In this document: positions 1-7,135 of the stretch, piece after piece
Layout of the letters: every line of letters starts with the position of its first letter
Position numbering within the stretch: the stretch's first letter is position 1
DNA from: Chloroflexota bacterium
GTDB lineage: Bacteria > Chloroflexota > Anaerolineae > Anaerolineales > Anaerolineaceae
Assembly (NCBI GenBank): GCA_029777225.1
Contig: JAKOSR010000172.1
Coordinates: 1-21,195 of the forward strand
Direction: 5' to 3'
Length of the DNA: 21,195 nucleotides
Notes under the pieces: generated by a model
What the model was told of the DNA's origin: nothing
Database searches by the model: none
The model's input: only the letters and a program-made list of their open reading frames with translations
Made by a program: the position numbers and the translations under genes

Positions 1-13
1 GCGTGCCTGTAGG

Positions 14-433
14 GCAGTAGGGTCCGCACAGCGGGGGAGTGGGTGACACCTTGTTCCCGCCCGTCTACCAATGTTGGGTGTATTGGGTGATACCTTGTTC
101 TCGCCCGTCTACCGATGCTGGGTGTAGGGTGCGTTCTGCTCTTGAACGCACCACCCCTTTAGCCCTCTCCGCCAGACACTAAGCCCAACTACCGCAGGTT
201 TGGGGAAGCCCCACTACCAAAGGTCTGGGGTTGTATGCCCGCAGTGCAGTAGGGTCCACAAAGCGGGGGGGTGGGTCATACCTTGTTCTCGCCTGTCTAC
301 CTATGTTGGGTGTAGGGTGCGTTCTGCTCTTGAACGCACCAGCCTTTTTAGCCCTCTCCGCCAGACAATAAGCCCCACTACCGTAGGTCTGGGGAAGCCC
401 CGCACAGCGGGGAAGTGGGTGCACTTCCTCTAT
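14..433. repeat. Long imperfect direct repeats with REP-like hairpins
   Basis: This stretch holds no credible gene and is built of repeats. A unit starting at 14 (gcagtagggtcc) recurs at 246, and a third start (gcacagcgggg) appears near 402. The first unit contains an extra tandem copy of a 44-bp block (41-84 and 85-128); the second unit has one copy, beginning near 273. Each unit carries a perfect 9-bp inverted repeat, ggtgcgttc/gaacgcacc with a 7-nt loop, at 128-152 and 316-340. The core gggtgcgtt...aacgcacc resembles REP-type palindromes known from cyanobacteria and other phyla; that comparison is from memory. Near the end of the preceding minus-strand gene there are two overlapping hairpins, CCCCGC/GCGGGG (398-412) and GGAAGTG/CACTTCC (411-428). 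They could stop minus-strand transcription, but no U-tract follows them. Confidence 0.75.
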
Positions 434-445
434 AAGAATAAATCC

Positions 446-1453
446 TCAACCCACCGCCTTCAACACCCGCAACGCCCGCACCGTCACCCACTTATTCTCC
501 TGCCCAAGCGTGCCAAAACTGCCCCAGGTCTTTCCCGCGTAGCCATACTCCAACTTCCACCGTCCAGGCGCGGATTGCTTTTTCAGGATTAGTTTCATCA
601 AGCTCCCCATGCGCGGGTTGTTCGCCAGGCCCAGCGCGGCCAGCGCCTCGGCCACTTGTAACAGGTCCGTGATGTAAAACAGCGGGAACCCGAACTTCCA
701 CCAATCGCGGTTGATGTTCCGGTCACAAGGCCAGGCCGCCGTCACTGGGTCTACGCTGAAAAACAGCGCCACCCCGCGCGCCGTTGCCTCACGCGTCAAC
801 TCCGTTTGCCACTCCTTTGGCGCCAGCCCTAAAGCCATCATCACCTTCGTCGCCCCCCAGGCGCAAGGCAGGCGGCCATTGGCGGAGCAGCGGTAGTCCG
901 GGCCGCACTTCATCGAATGGTAGCGGACCGGTGCTTTCCTATCTGTGACCAGCGCCACCCCCTCCCCCGTCTGGCTGCGCGCCATCCACTCCAATGCCTG
1001 CACCAGGAGCGCGTCCCTGCAACCCATCGCCAGCAGCGCCCAGGTCAGATTGCCCTGCAGGCAGTCAAACGTCCCTGAGTGCGTGCCAGAATGCGAGAAA
1101 TAGCCACCCTCGGCATATGCGTTCTCGAGCACATACTGGCAGGCCGTCCCCACGCGTTCGTCCAGCGCCACCCGGGCCCCCAGCTGCCCCAGCAGCGTCA
1201 CCGCCCAAACCGTAGAGCGGTACTTTGGGGAATACCCAGGGCCGGCCTTGCTCCACCAACCCTCCGGGGTCATATGCTCAAGCACGTGTCGGATGGGGCC
1301 CCGCGCATGCGCTTCCACTGCGGCCTGGTCCAACTCCACCGCGCTGTGGCGGTCGGCGTAGATATCCCGCATGGCCACATAGCGCGGCCCCGGGTCAGAC
1401 GGGTCCAACAGCCAATCCTGGGATGTGTCAATCAATTCCTGGAAAGTGGACAT
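446..1453 (-). CDS. Alpha/alpha-toroid (prenyltransferase/squalene-cyclase-like) protein of unknown function
   Basis: A 335-residue soluble protein with helical repeats of the type seen in terpene cyclases and protein prenyltransferases. Examples are EGWWSKAGPGYSPKYRSTVW near 64-83, CLQGNLTWALLAMG near 131-144 and RLPCAWGATKVMMALG near 194-209. It is only about half the length of a squalene-hopene cyclase, and I see no DxDD catalytic motif, so cyclase activity is unlikely. Cysteines at 131, 183, 189 and 197, with nearby histidines, could bind a metal; this is inference. Proteins of this type have sometimes carried a 'nitrogen fixation protein NifH' label in databases, which the sequence does not support: there is no P-loop or nitrogenase iron-protein motif. 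The ATG is preceded by GAGGAG at a suitable distance. The gene stands alone, with repeat-rich DNA on both sides. Confidence 0.75.
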   Translation of the reverse strand: MSTFQELIDTSQDWLLDPSDPGPRYVAMRDIYADRHSAVELDQAAVEAHARGPIRHVLEHMTPEGWWSKAGPGYSPKYRSTVWAVTLLGQLGARVALDERVGTACQYVLENAYAEGGYFSHSGTHSGTFDCLQGNLTWALLAMGCRDALLVQALEWMARSQTGEGVALVTDRKAPVRYHSMKCGPDYRCSANGRLPCAWGATKVMMALGLAPKEWQTELTREATARGVALFFSVDPVTAAWPCDRNINRDWWKFGFPLFYITDLLQVAEALAALGLANNPRMGSLMKLILKKQSAPGRWKLEYGYAGKTWGSFGTLGQENKWVTVRALRVLKAVG

Positions 1454-1617
1454 CGCGCGTTTCTCCTCTCAATCTTCCGGGGTTGGGAATTCCCGGTAAT
1501 TCCTTTATGAACGCGAAAACTGGACAAACATGGCCACGGGTTGTCAACAAGCCGGTGCCCTCGTACCTTGATTGTACACAATTCCGCACCCCGCGACCTG
1601 GTAAACCTGACCCCTTA

Positions 1618-1629
1618 TTCTCATGAGAA
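1618..1629. other. 12-bp perfect palindrome in the 340-bp gap
   Basis: TTCTCATGAGAA is a perfect palindrome lying between the toroid-protein gene and the PHP gene. It is about 165 bp upstream of the toroid-protein start codon, so it could be a protein-binding site, but nothing else supports that. Apart from this palindrome and the iteron element at 1688-1760, the gap 1454-1793 shows no gene and no convincing promoter. Confidence 0.25.
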
Positions 1630-1687
1630 GGTCAAAGACGCGTGACCGCCATCAAAGCCAAACCCTCCCTGGCCATGTGATATTCCC

Positions 1688-1760
1688 CAAGTTTGCCAAC
1701 TCAAAGAGCAAGTTTGCCAACAGATGTGTGTGTAAATGTTGGCAAACTTGTCAAACTTGA
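1688..1760 (+). repeat. Iteron-type intergenic repeat, copy 1
   Basis: Two direct copies of CAAGTTTGCCAAC start at 1688 and 1709, a 21-bp period. An inverted copy, TGTTGGCAAACTTG, follows at 1737-1750, and a partial TCAAACTTG follows that. The second direct copy and the inverted copy form a perfect 14-bp inverted repeat around a 14-nt spacer rich in GT. Nearly the same element occurs in reverse orientation at 5411-5501. It lies 33 bp beyond the stop codon of the PHP gene, a position typical of REP-like 3' elements. It may fold in mRNA as a stabilising or terminating hairpin, but no U-tract follows. Confidence 0.8.
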
Positions 1761-1793
1761 CTACCTTGCGTCTTTTGCCCCCTCGATCCCCTC

Positions 1794-3122
1794 TCACTCA
1801 AACCAAATCGGGTTGCTCACCAGCGCCGGCAACAGTGGCAGCATGCCCCCAAACGACTGCCACAGTTCCACTCGCGCAAAGCCTGGTTTCTCCACCTTGA
1901 AGCTGCCTTCAAAAGCGCCTGTCGCTGGCGAAGTGAAGAGCTCCCGCGTGCCCTCCGCCGTAATCAGCTTCAGCACATCCCCGGGCAGCAGCCCCTCAAG
2001 CTTGATGTCCAGCCGGCTGTCCGGGCTCCAGGGGGTGCTGTCCCCCAACTGCGCCGTCCCGCTGCGCATCTCCAGCCGCGCGCTCTCCGGTTGAAACACC
2101 ATATAGCTGCGCCCCCGTCGCAACGCGGCTAAAATATCCGCCTGGCTGTCAGAATCCGCCAGCACGTTCACACAGGGCCCGGCCAAAATCTGTGCCAGGC
2201 GGTCGTTGTGGTAATCGCTGCCGCCAATCGCGGGCACGTGCCGGCCCGCCTTCAGCAGCTCGTTCCACAAGCCAATCGCGCGCAGGTTGCTTGGGCGCAT
2301 CGGACCATTCCAAACCTCCAACAAGTGGAAGGGCAGCGCGTCCAGGTCATACAGGAAGGGGCAACCCTCATCATAGGGGTGGTTGATGACGATGGTGGCG
2401 CCGCGTTCCCACGTGCTTTGGAAACGCGCGCGCGTCTCCTCGAAGCTGTTGGTGAAAAACGGCGCGTCATACGGTTTTTCCAGCCCCAGGAAGTTGGCGT
2501 GTCCCTGGTAATGCGTCCACTCCACCCCGGGGATGACGGTCAGGCCGGGCAATCGTGGCAGCGCCCCCTCGCGGATGAATTGGTTGTGGTCCGTGATGAC
2601 CAGCCAGTCCAGCCCGTTGGCGCGGGCGTGTTCTGCCAGTTCCTGGGCGGTCAGCTTACCATCCGAGCCAATGGTGTGGGTGTGCGCGTCACCCAACAGC
2701 CAGCGCGGCTGTTTGTAGGTGAAGCGCGCCTGGTAGCGCACCAACACGCCCTCCGGTGCCACGCGGTAGGCGCCTGCCAAAATGTGCCAGGTACCGGGTA
2801 CCAGGTCGGTGGCTCCGTAGCCCGGGGTGGCCTGGGTGGCGCTGATGAAAATCTCGCGCTTATCCGCGCCAGAAGCTCCCACCTGCCGCCCATCGGGTGC
2901 GACCAGCCCCAGGTCAATCGTGTTCTCACGCACGCGCGCCGTAAACGTCCCCTCCGCCAGGCTTTGCGTGGGGTGGCTGTGGGTGGGGTAGTCGTACGCA
3001 AGCGCCAGGCTCTCCACATTCTCCGGCACCTCCAGCGGCACCAGCAGGTATTCGCCCATCCGCTCCGGCCGGATGAAGAACTCAAACGCGATGTCACTAA
3101 ACCGTGTGTGCTGGTCAGTCAT
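1794..3122 (-). CDS. PHP-domain metallohydrolase, CehA/McbA type
   Basis: A 442-residue protein. Residues 1-140 form a beta-rich N-terminal domain and residues 143-310 a PHP (polymerase and histidinol phosphatase) domain. The metal-binding motifs are visible in order: DAHTHT (D145, H147, H149), TDHN (D178, H179), GVEWTHYQGH (E201, H204, H208), NHPYD (H248) and GGSDYH (D303, H305). The C-terminal part is again beta-rich. Known PHP enzymes hydrolyse phosphoesters with a two- or three-metal centre; CehA-like members act on other ester or carbamate bonds. The substrate here cannot be read from the sequence. The ATG overlaps the end of the esterase gene by 8 bp, so the two are translationally coupled. 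I see no signal peptide. This is the last gene of the symporter-esterase-PHP unit. Confidence 0.88.
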   Translation of the reverse strand: MTDQHTRFSDIAFEFFIRPERMGEYLLVPLEVPENVESLALAYDYPTHSHPTQSLAEGTFTARVRENTIDLGLVAPDGRQVGASGADKREIFISATQATPGYGATDLVPGTWHILAGAYRVAPEGVLVRYQARFTYKQPRWLLGDAHTHTIGSDGKLTAQELAEHARANGLDWLVITDHNQFIREGALPRLPGLTVIPGVEWTHYQGHANFLGLEKPYDAPFFTNSFEETRARFQSTWERGATIVINHPYDEGCPFLYDLDALPFHLLEVWNGPMRPSNLRAIGLWNELLKAGRHVPAIGGSDYHNDRLAQILAGPCVNVLADSDSQADILAALRRGRSYMVFQPESARLEMRSGTAQLGDSTPWSPDSRLDIKLEGLLPGDVLKLITAEGTRELFTSPATGAFEGSFKVEKPGFARVELWQSFGGMLPLLPALVSNPIWFE

Positions 3123-3900
3123 TCTGCCCCTTCAGCGCCCAATCCAAAAAGCGTACCAGGTACTTCTGCCAGAAGTGCCAGTCGTGCTTGCCCTGGTCTT
3201 CGGTGTAGGCATACGGCAGGCCGGCCATTTTCATCTGCGCGGCGAAGTAGCGGTTGAGCGGCAACAGGTCATCATCCAGGCCACAGGCGGCAAAGAGGCG
3301 CGGGAAGGCGGATGGGTTCCCGGCATAGCGCTTGAGCCACACCGCGCTGTCGTTTTCACTGCCAGCAATCCTGTCAAACCCGCCCAGCACCATCTCGAAC
3401 TCGTGCATCATGGCCGGGTCCTTCAGCTTTTGCTCAGGGGTGAATACCGGGCTGAGCGAAACCAGGCCTGAGAAGCTCCCGGCGGCAAAGTACTGCTCAG
3501 GGCGCATGAAGGCGGCCTTAAGCGCGCCGAAACCGCCCATCGAAAGGCCGGCGATGAACGTGTTTTCCCTTGCCAGGTTCAGGCAGAACACCTTGCGCAG
3601 GTAAGTCGGGATTTCCTCCGTCACGTAGTCAAAATAGCGCTGGCCGTTCTCCATGTTGGCATACAGGCTGCGCCCAACGGAGGGCATCACCACCACGAGG
3701 CCCAAGTCCCGCGCGAGGATTTCGATGTTGGTATAGCGTTGCCAGGCGCTGCCGTCGTCGCTAAGGCCGTGCAGCAGAAAGAGCACCTTGTGTTCCTCCA
3801 GCGGCTTTTTGGCAAGCTGGTAGTTTTCCGGCAGGATGAGGTAAAGAGACGTGTCGACCCTGACGGCCTCGGGGACGTGATTGATTTGAACCAATGTCAT
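3115..3900 (-). CDS. Alpha/beta-hydrolase esterase (EstA / esterase D-like)
   Basis: A 261-residue serine esterase of the family that includes tributyrin esterase EstA, S-formylglutathione hydrolase and acetyl- or feruloyl-type esterases. The oxyanion-hole motif LLHGLSDDGSAW is at 42-53. The nucleophile elbow GLSMGGFG gives Ser120. CGLDDDLL near 206-213 supplies the acid (D209 or D210), and GKHDWHFW supplies His239. I see no signal peptide, so the enzyme is probably cytoplasmic. SD AGGAGC precedes the ATG. It lies 23 bp after the symporter gene and overlaps the PHP gene. That context suggests it removes an ester group from an imported sugar or glycoside, but this is inference; detoxification of a small ester is also possible. 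Confidence 0.88.
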   Translation of the reverse strand: MTLVQINHVPEAVRVDTSLYLILPENYQLAKKPLEEHKVLFLLHGLSDDGSAWQRYTNIEILARDLGLVVVMPSVGRSLYANMENGQRYFDYVTEEIPTYLRKVFCLNLARENTFIAGLSMGGFGALKAAFMRPEQYFAAGSFSGLVSLSPVFTPEQKLKDPAMMHEFEMVLGGFDRIAGSENDSAVWLKRYAGNPSAFPRLFAACGLDDDLLPLNRYFAAQMKMAGLPYAYTEDQGKHDWHFWQKYLVRFLDWALKGQND

Positions 3901-3923
3901 GGGGGGCTCCTAATTTGTATCCA

Positions 3924-5273
3924 CTATTTGAGCTGCTTGGATGTTGGGTATGGGGGCAGTTCCGCCGACGCACTCGCGGGCTGGTCGGATTCAGGCAGGC
4001 CTCCGCGGTCTTGTGGGAAATTGAGCAAAAAGGCGAACAGGACGCTAATCAACGAGAGCACGAAGGGGAAGATGGTCAGTAGGAACAGGGAGGCCTGGTC
4101 CGGGTGCGGGCCGGGGTTATCGCCGCTTTCAAACAGGAAAAGCTTCCCAACGAGCAGGAACGCCAGGCTGGTGAACAGACCATTCAGCCGGTTCATGAAG
4201 CCCAACGCGTTGCTGATGATGCCTTCGCGGCGCACGTTGTGCTTGCGCTGGTCCTCGTCCATGATGCGCGCCTGTACCAGGTCCATGGTGGTGATGACGC
4301 CGGCAAAGCCAAAGCCAACCAGCGCGCTGCATATCACCGCCGTCACGAAATTATTGGCAAAATAGAGTGGGATAAAGGCTAGCGTGAGCGTGATGAGCGC
4401 CGCGCGCCAGGCGGGCATGAGCGTGTACTTGCGCACCAGGCCGGCCCAAACCACCACCGCCGCGATGGCAATCAGCAGCACCGTGGCAAACAGGATGGTC
4501 TGTTGCAGGCTGCTGATGCCCAGCTTGTACTCCGCGTAAAACGGCAGCGCTGCCATCACCAGCGACATGGTCGCGCTGTAAAAAGCGTTGGCCAGGCCGG
4601 CAATCCAAAACTTGGGGTTGACCAGCAGCGTCTTGAGGCTGTCCCACAAGCGAGGCTTTTGCTCCTCCTCGCTAATGGGTTTCTCCCTGGCTGTCAGCGC
4701 CATATAGAGGATGACCGCGCCACCCAGGATGCCGTAAATAATGGCCGTGTTGGCGAAGCCAATCGCGTCGGTCACGATTGGTGTAAGGGCGATGCTGACA
4801 ATCATGGCCACCAGTTGGAAAGCCTGGCGCAGCGCGTTGGTTTTGGCGCGACTGTTTTCATCGGGGAAGAGCTCCGGGAACAGCGCGCCATAGTTGGCGT
4901 TGATGACCGAGTCCAGCGTGCCTGTGAAGATGTAGAAGAGCATCGCGTAGGCCAAAAGCGATTTACCGGCCAGGAGCGCTGGCGGGTTATAGAAGAAAAT
5001 CAGGCCCAAAACCAGCAGGGGCGTGCCAATCACCAGCCACGGCCGGCGCCGGCCCCATTTGCTGCGCGTTCGGTCGGAGAGGAATCCGTAGACCGGGTTG
5101 TCAATCGCGTCGATGAAGGTGTAGATGAAGAGCACGCTCGCCCATTGCGCGGTGCTGAGGCCGAGGTTCTTGATGTAAAAGGCGGCGGCGAAAGTTTTGA
5201 GCAGATTGATGGGGATGGACGTACCGAACATGCCGACAGCGTAGTTAAACGACTTGGTGCGTTCTGGTTTCAT
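3924..5273 (-). CDS. MFS symporter of the GPH (glycoside-pentoside-hexuronide) family
   Basis: A 449-residue membrane protein with about 12 hydrophobic segments. The GPH signature is at 55-79: DAIDNPVYGFLSD followed by the basic loop RTRSKWGRRRPW. The central motif, including QARIMDEDQRKHNVRREG, is also typical. Members carry sugars, glycosides or uronides together with H+ or Na+; MelB is the model. The start was placed at the internal Met at 5273, not the longer in-frame ATG at 5318. AGGAGAGG sits just upstream of 5273, and a perfect TATAAT lies between the two start codons, so the longer form would begin upstream of the promoter. It is the first gene of a unit with an esterase and a PHP hydrolase, which points to uptake of an esterified sugar compound. 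Confidence 0.9.
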   Translation of the reverse strand: MKPERTKSFNYAVGMFGTSIPINLLKTFAAAFYIKNLGLSTAQWASVLFIYTFIDAIDNPVYGFLSDRTRSKWGRRRPWLVIGTPLLVLGLIFFYNPPALLAGKSLLAYAMLFYIFTGTLDSVINANYGALFPELFPDENSRAKTNALRQAFQLVAMIVSIALTPIVTDAIGFANTAIIYGILGGAVILYMALTAREKPISEEEQKPRLWDSLKTLLVNPKFWIAGLANAFYSATMSLVMAALPFYAEYKLGISSLQQTILFATVLLIAIAAVVVWAGLVRKYTLMPAWRAALITLTLAFIPLYFANNFVTAVICSALVGFGFAGVITTMDLVQARIMDEDQRKHNVRREGIISNALGFMNRLNGLFTSLAFLLVGKLFLFESGDNPGPHPDQASLFLLTIFPFVLSLISVLFAFLLNFPQDRGGLPESDQPASASAELPPYPTSKQLK

Positions 5274-5306
5274 GGATGCCTCTCCTGGAATGATGTTGTG
5301 CTGAGA

Positions 5307-5312
5307 ATTATA
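5307..5312 (-). promoter_or_regulatory. -10 box of the symporter-esterase-PHP unit
   Basis: On the minus strand this is a perfect TATAAT in the context GTTTTATAATTC. It would start transcription about 27 nt before the symporter ATG, leaving room for the Shine-Dalgarno sequence. No good -35 hexamer is found 16-18 nt upstream, where the DNA is GC-rich, so an activator may be needed. Confidence 0.5.
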
Positions 5313-5410
5313 AAACATCCACCCCGCCAGCGGCGCGCGGAGGCTGGAGATGGTGGGAATAAATGTTCACAGGCATGGGTAACACGGTTGGATGGAAGGG
5401 GTGGAAAAGA

Positions 5411-5501
5411 CAAGTTTGACAAGTTTGCCAACATTTACACACACCTGTTGGCAAACTTGCGCTTTGTGTTGGCAAACTTGCGCCTTCTCTTGGCAAACTT
5501 G
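5411..5501 (-). repeat. Iteron-type intergenic repeat, copy 2 (inverted relative to copy 1)
   Basis: Read on the minus strand, this is the element at 1688-1760 with one more unit. Three direct copies of CAAGTTTGCC(AAC) lie at a 21-bp period (plus-strand 5490-5501, 5467-5480 and 5446-5459). They are followed by the inverted copy at 5420-5433 and the partial TCAAACTTG at 5411-5419. The shared core of about 50 bp differs from copy 1 only by a 2-bp indel in the GT-rich spacer and one substitution. It begins 13 bp after the stop of an ABC permease gene and lies about 100 bp upstream of the symporter -10 box. Confidence 0.8.
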
Positions 5502-5514
5502 ACGACAGGGCGGG

Positions 5515-6309
5515 CTATATCATCATGTCCCGGCGGGCATAGACCAGGTAGGCGGCGGCGAGGCAGACCACGATGATACCGGCGCTGAGCGCCAGGTAAA
5601 CGGGCTCAAACCGTCCGGTTTTGTAGAAATCCGCGGCGTCAAAATAGCGGAAAGGGGTCACAAAGCGCAGGACGTCCAGTTTCTCGTGCATGCGGGAGAC
5701 GACAAACAGCACATACGCGGTGAGGATGATGCTGATCGCCATCGAGCCGGCCAGCTTGTACTTCTTCAGCACGCAGCCGAGCAATACGCCCATCGCCAGG
5801 AAGACGAGCTCAATCAGGAACATGGCCGCCATTTCCTGGCCCAGGAACTTGTAAAAGCCGGCGTCGGGCTGGTAGGCCCGCGCGCTTAGGGCGGACGCAC
5901 CCCAGGTAATCAACACGAACAAGACGCAATTGACCAGGGCGGCTAATAGCTTGGCTGTGACCAGCTTGGAGCGCGTGATGGGCAAGACGAGGGAGAACTC
6001 CACGGTTTTGTCGCGCTCTTCGCGGGCGATACTCTCGCTGCCCCACATGGCCGCGGCCATGGCACCCATCAGCGAGAAGTAGCTGAACACCACCCCAAAG
6101 AAGCCATCGAGCTTAACCAGGTTAAAAGCGCGCATGTTCATTCCATCCAACACGCTTTTTGGAATGCTATCCAGGATGGCCAGGCTTTCGGGGTTATTAT
6201 GAAAAGCGGAAAACTTGGCAACCGCTGTTAAAACCAGCAAAACCATCACCGCGCTCCATACCAGGAGGGATTTGCGGTTTGCTTTAATTTCATGCCAGAA
6301 GATGTTCAT
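5515..6309 (-). CDS. ABC-2 type exporter permease (second permease)
   Basis: A 264-residue integral membrane protein with about six hydrophobic segments and a cytoplasmic N-terminus (MNIFWHEIKANRKS). It is of the ABC-2 permease type. GSESIAREERDKTVEFSLVL near 90-110 is the conserved loop region after the second helix in NosY- and BcrB-like permeases. It is clearly related to the neighbouring permease: both have TPF(R/K)(Y/H)FD before the last helices and end in the motif YARRD. SD AGGAGG overlaps the stop codon of the upstream gene, which ends 9 bp before this ATG. It likely forms the membrane pore of an exporter with the other permease and the ATPase. The substrate is unknown. Confidence 0.85.
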   Translation of the reverse strand: MNIFWHEIKANRKSLLVWSAVMVLLVLTAVAKFSAFHNNPESLAILDSIPKSVLDGMNMRAFNLVKLDGFFGVVFSYFSLMGAMAAAMWGSESIAREERDKTVEFSLVLPITRSKLVTAKLLAALVNCVLFVLITWGASALSARAYQPDAGFYKFLGQEMAAMFLIELVFLAMGVLLGCVLKKYKLAGSMAISIILTAYVLFVVSRMHEKLDVLRFVTPFRYFDAADFYKTGRFEPVYLALSAGIIVVCLAAAYLVYARRDMMI

Positions 6310-6318
6310 GCCTTCCTC

Positions 6319-7128
6319 CTAAACCGATGTGGGAATATCCCGGCGGGCATAGCGTAACCAGGTGAAACCCAACGCGAGGATGATGACGCCCACTTCCAAC
6401 AAGACGAGGGGCAGGTTGTAGTGGCCATCCAGGACGATGGCGGCTGTATCAAAGTGCTTGAAGGGGGTCAGGTATTCCAGCTTTACATCCCCGAAGATAC
6501 CAGCGAAGGCGTTCAGGACGTAAGCGCCAAAGGCCAGCCCAAGGCTATATGGGGTGACGCTGCGCACGCGGCGCACGAGCTGGGAAATGGCCAGCGCGAC
6601 GAAGAAGAAAAACAGCTGGAAGACGACCACGCTGCCCAACAAGAGCAGCAGGATCTTGAGCTCGTAGGGTTTTCCTTCCCGGAACAACACAATGGACGCG
6701 TAAGACATGAGCCAGAATAGGACATCCGTGGCCAGCAAGCTGGTCAACGCGGCCAGGATTTTGCTCCGCAGGACATTGCTGCGGCTGACGGGTTTGGTGA
6801 GCAGAAAGTCGGCGGTCATCTCGTTCTCTTCCACCGAGACCAGCCCAAAGCCATAATTGGAAGCCTGGATGGCAAAACACAGCTGGCAAAACACCATGCA
6901 GAAGCTAAAGTAGCCCAGCACAGAACTCAAATCCAGGTTGGAGATGCCAAAAGCCGACTTTAGGGCTGGCGGAAAGTTGGCCATCATTTCATTCATGGCG
7001 GCCGCTTCCGCGGAGAAGCTCGGGAAGAGTGCCATGAAAATGAACAACAGGGAAGCCAGCGCAAAGGTCCAAATGAGGACGGACTTCCAGCGCACGCGGA
7101 CTTCGTAGCGGTAAATGTTGGTGCTCAT
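6319..7128 (-). CDS. ABC-2 type exporter permease (first permease)
   Basis: A 269-residue membrane protein with about six hydrophobic segments and the conserved loop ENEMTADFLLTKPVSRS after the second helix, typical of ABC-2 permeases next to drug or lantibiotic exporter ATPases. The start chosen is the Met of MSTNIYRYEVRVRW at 7128. The longer in-frame form from 7194 would run 59 bp into the ATPase gene, and its extra residues look like out-of-frame translation of that gene. With the short start the gap to the ATPase stop codon is 7 bp. Two related but different permease genes suggest that the exporter works with a heterodimeric membrane part. Confidence 0.85.
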   Translation of the reverse strand: MSTNIYRYEVRVRWKSVLIWTFALASLLFIFMALFPSFSAEAAAMNEMMANFPPALKSAFGISNLDLSSVLGYFSFCMVFCQLCFAIQASNYGFGLVSVEENEMTADFLLTKPVSRSNVLRSKILAALTSLLATDVLFWLMSYASIVLFREGKPYELKILLLLLGSVVVFQLFFFFVALAISQLVRRVRSVTPYSLGLAFGAYVLNAFAGIFGDVKLEYLTPFKHFDTAAIVLDGHYNLPLVLLEVGVIILALGFTWLRYARRDIPTSV

Positions 7129-7135
7129 AGCCGGC

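Noticed and set aside
200..592. Plus-strand reading frame of 130 codons across the repeats
   Set aside because: It runs through repeat DNA into the antisense of the toroid-protein gene, with low-complexity sequence and no ribosome-binding site.
446..1453. Nitrogenase iron protein (NifH)
   Set aside because: The label is sometimes attached to such proteins, but the sequence has no P-loop and no NifH cysteine motifs.
1454..1687. Promoter with TTGACA on the minus strand ahead of the toroid-protein gene
   Set aside because: A perfect TTGACA is present, but no acceptable -10 box lies 16-18 bp downstream of it.
1688..1760. Short CRISPR-like array
   Set aside because: The repeated unit is 13-14 bp with 8-bp intervals and includes an inverted copy. 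CRISPR repeats and spacers are longer and all in one direction, and no cas genes are nearby.
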